A stretch of DNA of 64,000 bases from CAWJAP01 sp963834365 (GTDB lineage: Bacteria; Acidobacteriota; Vicinamibacteria; Vicinamibacterales; Vicinamibacteraceae): assembly GCA_963834365.1 (NCBI GenBank), contig CAWIBS010000032.1, positions 310,001 through 374,000 of the forward strand. Reading direction: 5' to 3'. This document shows, in pieces, positions 51,789 to 60,471 of the stretch. The notes beneath the pieces are model-generated. The model made no database searches. It was not told the DNA's origin and was given only the letters and a program-made list of their open reading frames with translations. The position numbers and the translations under genes were made by a program. The number at the start of each line of letters is the position of its first letter. Within the stretch, counting starts at the first letter, position 1.

Positions 51789-53140
51789 GCCCCTGCACGA
51801 TCAGGAACAGGGTGAGCGGGTAGCCGACCGCCTTCGGGAAGAAGAAGATCAGCGTCGCGATCCCGACGAACAGCGAGCCGAACAGCAGCAGCGCCGCCGA
51901 CTCGCTCGGCCCGAGCACCCGGTGGCCGCGCACAGCGGCGCCCAGCGTTGTCCGGACGAAGCCGAGGTCGGCGACCATCCATCCGGCGCTGCCGCGTTTC
52001 TGCCGGCGGCGCGGCTGCCGGACGTGGCCGGCGGGGACGTCGAGTCGTACGCGCCGGCGCGCGGTCAGGACAATCTCCGTGGACTGGGTCAGATCGCGCT
52101 CGAACTGCTCCTCCATCGCGGCGCCGATGCCCTCGTCGGACACCACGGCGTCGAGCTCCCAGTTGCCGATCCAGCTCGCGAGGTTGAGGTTGGTCGAGCC
52201 GATGCGCGCGAGACTCCCGTCGGCGACGGCGGTCTTCGAGTGGATCATCGAGCCGCCCCACTCGAAGACCCGCACGCCCGACTCGAGCAGGCGCCGGTAG
52301 AGCGTGCGCGAGACGTTGGCAATCCAGCCGACGTCGCTGCTCCCTGGCACCAGCAGCCGGACGTCCACGCCGTTGAGGGCCGCCGTGGACAGGGCTTCGA
52401 GATAGGTGGACGTCGGCATGAAGTACCGCGTCGGTGAGCCACAACCGCCGGCGCGCGAGCGAGGCCACGAGCAGCTCCAGTCGATAGAGCTGCGTCCGCT
52501 CGGGGTCGGTCGGAATCACGGCGAGCGATACCGCGCCGACGTGCGGCAGATCGTCGCGTGCCGGCGGCGGCTGATCGATCGGCGGTCCCCACAGCTTCCA
52601 CGACGCGGCAAACGCCGCCTGGGCATCGGCGACGGCCGGCCCGCGGAACTCGACGCCCGTGTCGCGCCAGGGGGCGAGCGTCTTCGCCGGGTCGCCGACC
52701 CAGGCGTCGCCGATGCACAGACCCGAGATGAATGCCACGGTGTCGTCCACGACCAGCAGCTTGCGATGGTCGCGGCTGCCGATGGCGAGCAGGCTGCTGA
52801 TGAGGGGCGGGTTGGCCAGGCGGACCTCACCGCCGGCGCGGATGAGGTCACGCCAGAAGCGGAACATCGACGGCCGCAGACACCCGAACCAGTCGTAGAG
52901 GACCCGCACCCGGATGCCGTCACGGACGCGCGCGATCAGCAGGTCGCGGAAGTGGCGGCCGATCGTGTCGTTGTGCACGATGTACATCTCGAGATGGATC
53001 GTGCGTGTCGCCGCGTTGATCGCCGCTTCCCAGGCCGGATAGTTCTCCGCCGCGTCCTGCAGCACGCGCACCGCGTTGCCGCTGGCGACGCTGATGCCGG
53101 TGGCGCGGGTGATGAAATCCACGATGGCCGAGTCTAGCAC
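51679..53140 (-). CDS. cls: Cardiolipin synthase-like phospholipase D protein, interrupted by one extra base
   Basis: About 486 residues after correction. Two HKD motifs are present: HRKLLVVDD in the 5' frame and HSKTAVADGS in the 3' frame. GSTNLNLASWIGNWELDAVV follows the second. Two transmembrane segments lie at the C-terminus (LLLFGSLFVGIATLIFFF and TLFLIVQGLMLLW). The frame breaks at CC 52427-52428: removing one C turns WLTDA into WLTDAYFMPTSTYLEAL, a standard PLD sequence. Likely a membrane phospholipid transphosphatidylase. The 3' end overlaps the pseudouridine synthase gene. Confidence 0.84.
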
Positions 53141-53171
53141 CCGGGAGGGCGCCGCTCAGCCTGCACGACGC

Positions 53172-53243
53172 GGCTGAATCCGCGTCCTCCTGCGGTCGCC
53201 TGGCACCGTGGAATCCGCCGGACGGCCGGGCTTCAGCCCGGCC
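53172..53243. repeat. Two tailed hairpins upstream of the GbsR-type gene
   Basis: CGCGGCTGAATCCGCG at about 53170-53185 is followed by the CCTCCTGCGGTC tail, also found after the hairpin at 34658. CGGCCGGGCTTCAGCCCGGC at about 53223-53242 is another member of the fixed-core family. They lie between divergent genes. Confidence 0.65.
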
Positions 53244-53270
53244 GTTTGCCCGATGCCGTTCATTGTGGTA

Positions 53271-53290
53271 ATTTCTGAATATACAGAAAT
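53271..53290. promoter_or_regulatory. 20-bp palindromic operator overlapping the GbsR-type start codon
   Basis: ATTTCTGAATATACAGAAAT: perfect 7-bp arms with a 6-nt AT-rich spacer in otherwise GC-rich DNA. The right arm ends two bases into the ATG at 53289. Its position suggests binding of the encoded regulator, i.e. autoregulation. A weak TTTGCC-16-GGTAAT promoter (53245-53272) ends in it. Confidence 0.6.
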
Positions 53291-53834
53291 GACCGACCAA
53301 AACAGCCAGCTTTCCGCCGCGGTCAAGAAGTTCATCCTGCACTGGGGCGAGCTCGGCACGCGGTGGGGCATCAACCGCACGGTGGCGCAGATCCATGCCC
53401 TGCTCTACGTCTCCGCCGACCCGCTGCCCGCCGACCGCATCGCCGACGTCCTGTCGCTCGCGCGCTCGAACGTCAGCACCAGCCTGCGCGAGCTCCAGGG
53501 CTGGGGCATCGTCCGCGTCGTCCACAAGCTGGGCGACCGGCGCGATCATTTCGAGTCGCTGCGCGACGTCTGGCAGATGTTCCGGATCATCGTCGAGGAG
53601 CGGAAGCGCCGCGAGGTCGATCCGACGATTGCCGTGCTGCGCGACTGCGCCGGCGAGCTCGAGCGGGCGAAGCCCGCCGAGCCGTTCGCCCACGCCCGCA
53701 TTGCCGAGATGCAGGCGTTCTTCGAGACCATGGCCGGCCTTTACGGCGACGCGCAGCAGGCGCCGCTCGGCGCGCTGAAGCAGGCGGTGAAGCTGCGCGG
53801 ATCGCTGCGCAAGCTGGCCGGGCGGAAGGCATGA
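53289..53834 (+). CDS. GbsR/MarR-family transcriptional regulator
   Basis: 181 residues. It starts SAAVKKFILHWGELGTRWGINRTVAQIHALLYVS, the GbsR-family (COG1510) N-terminus. A winged helix follows (PADRIADVLSLARSNVSTSLRELQGWGIVRVVHKLGDRRDHFES), then a helical dimerisation tail. It probably represses its own operon through the palindrome over its start. The stop overlaps the next start as ATGA. The effector is unknown; osmolyte choline regulators belong to this family, but no osmolyte genes are here. Confidence 0.86.
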   Translation: MTDQNSQLSAAVKKFILHWGELGTRWGINRTVAQIHALLYVSADPLPADRIADVLSLARSNVSTSLRELQGWGIVRVVHKLGDRRDHFESLRDVWQMFRIIVEERKRREVDPTIAVLRDCAGELERAKPAEPFAHARIAEMQAFFETMAGLYGDAQQAPLGALKQAVKLRGSLRKLAGRKA

Positions 53835-54787
53835 CCACCGGCACCGACGAGCGGCCCGTGCGGCTGTGGGGGAGCGTGGGCATGGCCGCGGCCGTGGGCG
53901 TGCTGATGACGCTCGTGGCCGCCGGGGGCTTCCGGGCCTATGGCTGGGTGCTGTTCGTCGCCACGCCGTTCCTCATGGGATGGATGGCGGCGATGTGGGT
54001 GAGCCCGACGACCGTCGGCATGGCGCTGGGTGTCGCGTTCATGTCAATGGTCGTGTCGGCCGTCCTCTTGATAGCCGTCGGACTCGAGGGGGCCATCTGC
54101 CTTCTGATGGCCCTGCCGCTCGCCGTCGTTCCCGCCGCCCTCGGAGGCCTCGCCGGCTGGCTGGTCCGGCAATCGAATGCGCCGTCCGTTCGTGCGCCGT
54201 GGCTGGGGGTCGCGCTCGTCGTCGCCGCCGCCCCGCCGCTGCTCGCCGTGGAATCGTCGCGCACCGATACCGCACCGCTGCACCGCGTCGTCACCGAGAT
54301 CGACATCGATGCGCCGCCGCCTCGCGTGTGGCAGCACGTCGTCAGCTTCTCCGAGCTTCCACCGCCGACCGAGTGGATCTTCCGCCTCGGCGTGGCGTGG
54401 CCGCAGCGGGCGCGGATCGAGGGTGACGGCGTCGGCGCCGTGCGCTACTGCGAGTTCTCGACCGGGCCGTTCGTCGAGCCGATCACGGTGTGGGACGCGC
54501 CGAGCCGGCTGGCATTCGACGTCGCCCAGGCACCCGACCCGATGCGGGAGGTCAACCCGTTCTGGAACATCCGCCCGGCCCATCTCGATGGGTACCTCGC
54601 GTCCGAACGCGGCGAGTTCCGCCTCCTCGCGCTGCCCCACGGCCGCACACGACTCGTGGGGACGACGTGGTACCGGCATCACATGTATCCGGACGCCTAC
54701 TGGCAGGCGTGGTCGGACTTCGTGATCCATCGGATCCACGCCCGCGTGCTGCGCCACGTCAAGACGCTCGCAGAAGGCAACGACTAA
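53831..54787 (+). CDS. Membrane protein with C-terminal SRPBCC domain
   Basis: 318 residues. Four hydrophobic helices in residues 15-145 (MAAAVGVLMTLVAAGGF, MALGVAFMSMVVSAVLLIAV and others) precede a soluble START/Bet v 1-like SRPBCC domain: HRVVTEIDIDAPPPRVWQHV, GAVRYCEFSTGPFVEPITVW, and GTTWYRHHMYPDAYWQAWSDFVIHRIH. It may bind a hydrophobic ligand at the membrane. Translationally coupled to the GbsR-type regulator, so it is the likely regulated function. Biochemical role unknown. Confidence 0.78.
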   Translation: MTTGTDERPVRLWGSVGMAAAVGVLMTLVAAGGFRAYGWVLFVATPFLMGWMAAMWVSPTTVGMALGVAFMSMVVSAVLLIAVGLEGAICLLMALPLAVVPAALGGLAGWLVRQSNAPSVRAPWLGVALVVAAAPPLLAVESSRTDTAPLHRVVTEIDIDAPPPRVWQHVVSFSELPPPTEWIFRLGVAWPQRARIEGDGVGAVRYCEFSTGPFVEPITVWDAPSRLAFDVAQAPDPMREVNPFWNIRPAHLDGYLASERGEFRLLALPHGRTRLVGTTWYRHHMYPDAYWQAWSDFVIHRIHARVLRHVKTLAEGND

Positions 54788-54792
54788 CGACC

Positions 54793-54931
54793 AGCTACCA
54801 GTTACCAGCGGCCCAAACTCTCCAGCCGTTCCAGCCGTTACCAGCCGCTCCAACCGCTCCAGCCGCTCCAGCCGCTCCAACCGTTCCAGCCGCTCCAGTC
54901 CGCCCAGTCGCCCAGTCCCCCAGTCCCCCAG
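54793..54931. repeat. Composite array: heptamers, nonamers and octamers
   Basis: Begins five bases after the SRPBCC gene with three heptamers (AGCTACC, AGTTACC, AGCGGCC), continues with 9-nt CCAGCCGCT and CCAACCGTT units, then 8-nt CCCAGTCC units, ending at the PQQ dehydrogenase stop. It joins three unit lengths seen separately elsewhere. Confidence 0.8.
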
Positions 54932-57121
54932 TCACTGCGGCAGCGCGAACGCCACGTATGCGTCGCCGGACCTCGTCCCCTTGCCGCCGCCGGCTGCGAT
55001 GACGATGAACTGCCGGCCGCCGACGGCGTAGGTCGCGGGAGTCGCATGGCCGGCAGCGGGGAGCGACGTCTCCCACAGCAGATCGCCGGTCCGCGTCTCG
55101 AAGGCGCGGAACTTCTCGTCCTTGGTGGCGCCGATGAACACCAGACCGCTGCCGGTGACGAGGGGACCGCCATAGTTCTCCATGCCGGTGGGTGGCAGGC
55201 CGCGTTTCTTGAGCTCGGGGTACTCGCCGAGCGTCCGGGTCCAGTCGTACTCGCCGCTCGACAGGTCGATGGCGTTGAGCGTGCCCCAGGGCGGCGCGAC
55301 CGCGGGGTAGCCCTGCGGATCGAGGAACCGGTTGTATCCGGTGTGCGTGTAGACGACGTCCGCCGCGGGGTCGTTGACGCTGGGCTTCGTCGCCGGCGGC
55401 CGCGCGTCGTTGAACAGGTAGGCGATGAGCGCCGCGCGCTCGTCGTCGTTCAGCGTCGCAACCGCCGGCATTGCGCCGCGGCCTTTCGCCACGATGTTCG
55501 AGACCTCGGCGCGGCTCATCCGGCTCTCGAGGCCTTCGAGCGGCGGATAGCCCCGCGCGGCTTCACCCTGGCGGTTCTCGCCGTGGCAGGTGCCGCAGTA
55601 GACCTCATACGTCCGGCGTCCAAGCGCGCCGGCCTCGCCACGCTGGCCCTTCAGTCTCACCATGCGGAGGATCCAGGCCATGTTGTTGCCGTTCACGTAC
55701 AGCCGGCCCGTCGCAGGGTCGTAGGCGGAGCCGCCCCATTCGCCCCCGCCATCGAATCCCGGGAACACGATCGTGCCCTGCTCGCTCGGCGGCGTGAACA
55801 GATGACCGCTGCGCGCCGAGCGGAAGCGCTCGCGCACGCTTGCTGTGGCCTCCGGGGAAATGGTCGTGAGGTCGGCTTCGGTCAGCCGCTGCCGCGAGAA
55901 CGGCGCCGGCTTCACCGGCAAGGGCTGCGACGGCCAGGCCTGCTCGCCTTCGAGATCGGAAGCCGGGGCCGCCACCTCCTCGATTGGAAAGAGCGGCTGG
56001 CCGGTCTCGCGATTGAACACGAACACATGGCCGGTCTTGGTCACCTGCGCCACCGCGTCCACGCGGCGGCCGCCACGCGTCACCGTCACGAGCACGGGGG
56101 CCTGCGGCGGATCGCGATCCCAGATGTCATGGCGGATGAACTGATAGTGCCAGACGCGCTTGCCGGTGCTGGCATCGAGCGCGAGCAGCGTGTTCGCATA
56201 CAGATTGGCGCCGGCGCGATTGCCGCCCCAGAAGTCGAACGTCGCCGACCCGGTCGGCACGAAGGCGAGGCCTCGCCCGGCGTCGACGCTGAGGCCGCTC
56301 CAGTTGTTCGCGCCCCCGGCGCGTGTCCAGGCATCGGCAGGCCAGGTCTCGTGCCCGGGCTCGCCGGGGTGCGGGATGGTGTGAAAGATCCAGCGGATGA
56401 CGCCGGTCCTCACGTCGTAGGCGCGGATGTGGCCGGGCGCGGCCGGGCCTGGGCCCTCACCGAGGCTCGACCCGAGAATCAGCAGGTCCTTGTAGATCGT
56501 GCCCGGCGTGGTCGCACGCACGATCAAGTCGGTGACGTCGCGCCCCAGGCCCTGGCGCAGATCGACGATTCCGCCGGCGCCGAAGCCGTCGATCGGACGA
56601 CCGGTGCCGGCGTCGATCGCGAACAGCCGCGATCCGACCGAGTAAAGGAGGCGCGCCTCGGCGCCGTCGCCGGCGTCCCAATAGGTCACCCCGCGATTGA
56701 CGCCCGTGGACCCCGCGCCCTCGGGGTTGTCCGCAAACGGATCGAAGATCCACCGGGCGCGGCCGGTTGCTGCGTCGAGCGCCAGCAGCTTCAATTGCGG
56801 ACTGGTCGCATACAGCGTCCCGCGGACGACGATCGGGTTGCACTGGATCTGTGTGCGACCCTCGCGCGCGTCCCCGGTCCGGTACGTCCATGCCACCTGC
56901 AGCCGGGCGACGTTGGCGGCCGTGATCTGCTTCAGCGGGGAGTGCTGCCGGTGCCCCGCGTCGCCGCCGTGAGCCGGCCAGTCGCGGTCTGGGAGGCCGT
57001 TGCCGCCGGCGACCTTCACCGCATACAACGCCCCGGCCACGATGACCGCCAGGACGATCGACCACGCGACGATCGCAACCGTGCCGCCCCCGCGTTCCGA
57101 CGACGGTGAGGACTGCGTCAT
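54932..57121 (-). CDS. PQQ-dependent dehydrogenase with embedded cytochrome c domain
   Basis: 729 residues. An N-terminal membrane anchor (IVAWSIVLAVIVAGALYAV) precedes a quinoprotein propeller: WPAHGGDAGHRQHSPL, AWTYRTGD, VNRGVTYW, GEWGGSAYDP and NYGGPLVT. A c-type heme site, YCGTCHGENRQG, is inserted at about 540 before the last blades, with the methionine ligand probably in KGRGAMPAV. It oxidises a sugar or alcohol in the periplasm and passes electrons to the respiratory chain. Substrate unknown; glucose-dehydrogenase-like by layout. No pqq synthesis genes are in the window. Confidence 0.88.
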   Translation of the reverse strand: MTQSSPSSERGGGTVAIVAWSIVLAVIVAGALYAVKVAGGNGLPDRDWPAHGGDAGHRQHSPLKQITAANVARLQVAWTYRTGDAREGRTQIQCNPIVVRGTLYATSPQLKLLALDAATGRARWIFDPFADNPEGAGSTGVNRGVTYWDAGDGAEARLLYSVGSRLFAIDAGTGRPIDGFGAGGIVDLRQGLGRDVTDLIVRATTPGTIYKDLLILGSSLGEGPGPAAPGHIRAYDVRTGVIRWIFHTIPHPGEPGHETWPADAWTRAGGANNWSGLSVDAGRGLAFVPTGSATFDFWGGNRAGANLYANTLLALDASTGKRVWHYQFIRHDIWDRDPPQAPVLVTVTRGGRRVDAVAQVTKTGHVFVFNRETGQPLFPIEEVAAPASDLEGEQAWPSQPLPVKPAPFSRQRLTEADLTTISPEATASVRERFRSARSGHLFTPPSEQGTIVFPGFDGGGEWGGSAYDPATGRLYVNGNNMAWILRMVRLKGQRGEAGALGRRTYEVYCGTCHGENRQGEAARGYPPLEGLESRMSRAEVSNIVAKGRGAMPAVATLNDDERAALIAYLFNDARPPATKPSVNDPAADVVYTHTGYNRFLDPQGYPAVAPPWGTLNAIDLSSGEYDWTRTLGEYPELKKRGLPPTGMENYGGPLVTGSGLVFIGATKDEKFRAFETRTGDLLWETSLPAAGHATPATYAVGGRQFIVIAAGGGKGTRSGDAYVAFALPQ

Positions 57122-57209
57122 GTGCCGGTAGTCTATGTCAATGGCTCAGGGCTCACGGCTCACAGCTTGTCGTGTCGATGTGCCAGCGTCCCCGTTAGAC
57201 TGAGGGGGT

Positions 57210-58835
57210 ATGTCGAAGGCCTCGCGAACGAGGGTGGTCCGCCTGGCATCGGCGGCGATCGTTGCGGTCGCCGCGACGTTGTCCGCCGCATCGAGGACCG
57301 CCGCGCCCCGCGGCGCGGAGCTCATCGAGGCGGCGCAGATGCGCGACTACTTGACGTTTCTCGCCTCCGACGAGCTCGAGGGCCGGGACACGCCGTCGCG
57401 CGGGCTCGACATCGCCGCGCGCTTCCTGGCCTCGCAGCTCTCGCGCTTCGGGTTGAAGGCGGCGGGCGACGAGGGCTACTTCCAGAAGATGGCGATGACC
57501 CGATCGCGGATCGACCCGGCGAAGACGACCGCGGCGCTGAAGGATCGCACGTTCACGTTCGGTGACGACTTCCTGGCCACGTCGCCCGGCAGCGCCGACG
57601 CTCCGCTCGTCTACGTCGGCCACGGCTACATCGTCAAGGCGAAGAACGTCGATGCGTACAAGGGCATCGACGTGAAGGGCCGGATTCTGATCGCCAACGC
57701 CGGCTTTCCCGAGGGTGTGTCGCGCGACGACGTCCGCGGCGAGGCGGGGGATGCCTGGCAGGACGCCCACAGCTACGCCCGGGGCCACGGCGCCGTCGGG
57801 GTCGTGCTCGTCCCCGATTTCTCCACCTTGCGCGATTGGTCGCGTGGTCGCGAGCAAGCGGTCGCCGAGGGGAAGGTCCGGGTAGACAAGCTGGTGGCCG
57901 GCCGTCCTGCCCCCGTTCCCTCGGTGACGGCGTCGGCCGGCATGATCGCCGCGCTGTTCGACGGCGAAGCCACGGCCGGATCGGAGATTTTCTCGCGGGC
58001 ACAGCAGCGGAAGGGCGGCGATCCGTTCGCGCTGAAAGCCGACAAGTCGCTGCGGCTCGACGTCGGCTCCATCGTCGACAGGCTCTCCACACAGAACGTC
58101 GTCGCCATCCACGAGGGCAGCGAGCCCAGGCTGAAGGACGAATACGTGGCGCTCGGCGCGCACTACGATCACGTCGGCGTCACGACGCGCAGCGGCGATC
58201 GCATCTACAACGGCGCCGACGATGACGGGTCGGGGACGACGGCGCTGCTGGCGATGGCGGAGGCGCTGGGCCGGGGGCAGGTGAAGACGAAGCGGTCGGT
58301 GCTCTTCGTCTGGCACGCCGGCGAGGAGCAGGGACTGCTCGGCGCGCGCTACTTCACGAGCTGGCCGACGGTGCCCCTCGAGAAGATCGTCGCGCAGCTC
58401 AACGTGGACATGATCGGCCGCAGCCGCGCCTCCGGGGATCAGCGGCCGGCCAACGCGTCGCTGACCGGACCCGACGAGGTCTACGTCATCGGATCGAAGA
58501 TGATGAGCAGCGAGCTCGGCGAGCTGAGCGAGCGCGTCAACCGGCAGTACCTCAACCTGTCCTTCAACTACAAGTACGACGACCCGGGCGATCCCGAACG
58601 GTTCTTCTTCCGCAGCGACCACTATCAGTACGCGCGGCGCAACATTCCGATCATCTTCTACTTCTCGGGGGTGCACGAGGACTACCATCGGGTGTCGGAC
58701 GAAGTCGAGCGCATCGACTTCGCGAAGATGGAGAAGGTCGCGCGCACGATCTACGCGACCGCGCTGGCGCTGGCCGACGCGCCGACGCGGCCGGTCGTCG
58801 ATCGGAAGCTGCCCGCGGCGATGACCGAACCCTGA
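57210..58835 (+). CDS. Exported M28 family metallopeptidase
   Basis: 541 residues. The N-terminal signal-like segment (VRLASAAIVAVAATLSAAS) precedes DYLTFLASDELEGRDTPSRG, typical of the family. An inserted PA domain (VYVGHGYIVKAKNVDAYKGIDVKGRILI) comes before the zinc-peptidase core: HYDHVG, NGADDDGSG, HAGEEQGLLGA, NVDMIGR and VHEDYHR supply the metal ligands. It removes amino-terminal residues from peptides outside the cytoplasm. Starts 88 bases from the divergent PQQ dehydrogenase. Confidence 0.92.
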   Translation: MSKASRTRVVRLASAAIVAVAATLSAASRTAAPRGAELIEAAQMRDYLTFLASDELEGRDTPSRGLDIAARFLASQLSRFGLKAAGDEGYFQKMAMTRSRIDPAKTTAALKDRTFTFGDDFLATSPGSADAPLVYVGHGYIVKAKNVDAYKGIDVKGRILIANAGFPEGVSRDDVRGEAGDAWQDAHSYARGHGAVGVVLVPDFSTLRDWSRGREQAVAEGKVRVDKLVAGRPAPVPSVTASAGMIAALFDGEATAGSEIFSRAQQRKGGDPFALKADKSLRLDVGSIVDRLSTQNVVAIHEGSEPRLKDEYVALGAHYDHVGVTTRSGDRIYNGADDDGSGTTALLAMAEALGRGQVKTKRSVLFVWHAGEEQGLLGARYFTSWPTVPLEKIVAQLNVDMIGRSRASGDQRPANASLTGPDEVYVIGSKMMSSELGELSERVNRQYLNLSFNYKYDDPGDPERFFFRSDHYQYARRNIPIIFYFSGVHEDYHRVSDEVERIDFAKMEKVARTIYATALALADAPTRPVVDRKLPAAMTEP

Positions 58836-58841
58836 ACAGCT

Positions 58842-58883
58842 AGCGACCAGCGACCAGCTACCAGCGACCAGCGACCAGTTACC
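58842..58883 (+). repeat. Heptamer array, six units, after the M28 gene
   Basis: Six perfectly phased units, AGCGACC with one AGCTACC and a final AGTTACC, beginning seven bases after the stop codon. They are the reverse complement of GGTCGCT/GGTAGCT words in the mrfA-mrfB array. Confidence 0.87.
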
Positions 58884-58976
58884 AGGTCCTGGGACGGACC
58901 GGCGGCCAGGGACCCCTGAGCAATTGAAGTCCGAAAACGGCCAGCCGTGACCGGCGGGCCGGTGTATCGTGCCGAC

Positions 58977-60446
58977 ATGGACGCGCTCGACAGCCGCGTG
59001 TGTGACCGCGCCCGGCGGGCCCGGGATGCCCGCTTCGACGGCCGCTTCTTCATCGCCGTGACGTCCACCGGCATCTACTGCCGGCCGATCTGTCCCGCCC
59101 CGGCGCCGCTCGACAAGCACGTCCGCTACTACCCGTCGGCGGCCGCGGCGGCCGAGGCCGGCTTTCGTCCGTGCCTGCGCTGCCGGCCCGAAGCGTCGCC
59201 CGGCACGCCTGCCTGGCGCGGCACGTCGTCGATCGTCGGCCGGGCGCTGCGCCTGATCGGCGAAGGCGCGATCGCCGATGGCGGAGTCGAGCCGCTGGCG
59301 GCGCGGCTCGGCGTGGGTTCGCGCCATCTGCACCGGCTGTTCGTCCAGCACCTCGGGGCGCCGCCGATCGTCGTGGCCCAGACCGCACGGCTCGAGATGG
59401 CGAAACGGCTGATCGACGAGACCGGGCTCCCGATGACGACCATCGCGCATACGGCCGGCTTCGGCAGCATCCGCCGGTTCAACGACGCGTTCCAGCGCGC
59501 GTATCGAAGGCCGCCGACGTCGCTTCGACGATCGCTTCCGCTGCCAGCACCGGGCGTGGGCAGTCCCTTCAGGCTGCGCCTGGCCTATCGCCCGCCGTAC
59601 GACTGGCCGGCGATGCTCGAGTTCCTGCGCGCCCGCGCGGTTCCCGGCGTCGAGCACGTCGATGGAGACACCTATCGCCGCACCATCGCGTGGAAGGGAT
59701 CGGTCGGCACGCTGGCGGTGGCCCACCGCCCGGCTGCGCGTGCGCTCGACGTGCTGACCGACCTGCCCGACCCGACCTCCCTCCCGCACATCGTCGGCCG
59801 CGTCCGGGTGATGTTCGACCTTGGCGCGGACCCGCACGTCATCGCCGAGACGTTGCGCCGGGACACAGGGCTTTGTCCCGTACTCCTGCGACATCCCGGC
59901 CTTCGCCTGCCCGGCGCGTGGGACCCGTTCGAGATCCTGGTGCGGGCGATCGTGGGCCAGCAGGTGAGCGTCAAGGCGGCGACCACGATCATGGGCCGGC
60001 TCGTGGCGCGTGTCGGCGTGCCGGTGCCCGCGCCCGAGGGTTCGCGACTCGTCGCCGCGTTCCCGCTGCCGGCGGCGCTGGCGTCGGCGGACCTGGCAGG
60101 CCTCGGGCTGACCGCCTCGCGCGCCCAGACGCTCACGCGCGTCGCCGGCGCGGTGGCCGAGGGGCGTGTCCGTCTCGACGGCAGCCTCGACCATGAGGCC
60201 TTCGTCCACCAGCTCGTCGCGCTGGCCGGCGTCGGCCTGTGGACGGCGCAGTACGTCGCGATGCGCGGTCTGGGCGATCCGGACGCGTTTCCGTCTGGCG
60301 ATCTGGGCTTGCGGTCGGCAGCCGCCCGCCTGTTCAGCGGCAATGGGCACTCCGGGACACGCCCGACCGGGCGTGCGCTGGCCGCGCGCGCGGAGTCGTG
60401 GCGCCCATGGCGCGCCTACGCCGCCATGTACCTGTGGCACGCGTAA
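58977..60446 (+). CDS. Ada-AlkA fusion: methyl-phosphotriester sensor plus 3-methyladenine glycosylase
   Basis: 489 residues. The N-terminal Ada zinc domain has the four cysteines in GIYCRPICPA and FRPCLRCRPE, including the methyl-acceptor cysteine. An AraC-type HTH follows (RLGVGSRHLHRLFVQHLGAPP and MTTIAHTAGFGSIRRFNDAFQR). Residues about 190-489 are AlkA: the helix-hairpin-helix LAGVGLWTAQYVAMRGLGDPDAFPSGDLGL keeps the catalytic Asp. It senses alkylated DNA, activates transcription and excises alkylated bases. The methyltransferase domain of E. coli Ada is absent, but ogt follows 25 bases later. Confidence 0.93.
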   Translation: MDALDSRVCDRARRARDARFDGRFFIAVTSTGIYCRPICPAPAPLDKHVRYYPSAAAAAEAGFRPCLRCRPEASPGTPAWRGTSSIVGRALRLIGEGAIADGGVEPLAARLGVGSRHLHRLFVQHLGAPPIVVAQTARLEMAKRLIDETGLPMTTIAHTAGFGSIRRFNDAFQRAYRRPPTSLRRSLPLPAPGVGSPFRLRLAYRPPYDWPAMLEFLRARAVPGVEHVDGDTYRRTIAWKGSVGTLAVAHRPAARALDVLTDLPDPTSLPHIVGRVRVMFDLGADPHVIAETLRRDTGLCPVLLRHPGLRLPGAWDPFEILVRAIVGQQVSVKAATTIMGRLVARVGVPVPAPEGSRLVAAFPLPAALASADLAGLGLTASRAQTLTRVAGAVAEGRVRLDGSLDHEAFVHQLVALAGVGLWTAQYVAMRGLGDPDAFPSGDLGLRSAAARLFSGNGHSGTRPTGRALAARAESWRPWRAYAAMYLWHA

Positions 60447-60471
60447 AGTTGGACCGATCAGGAGAATCGAG

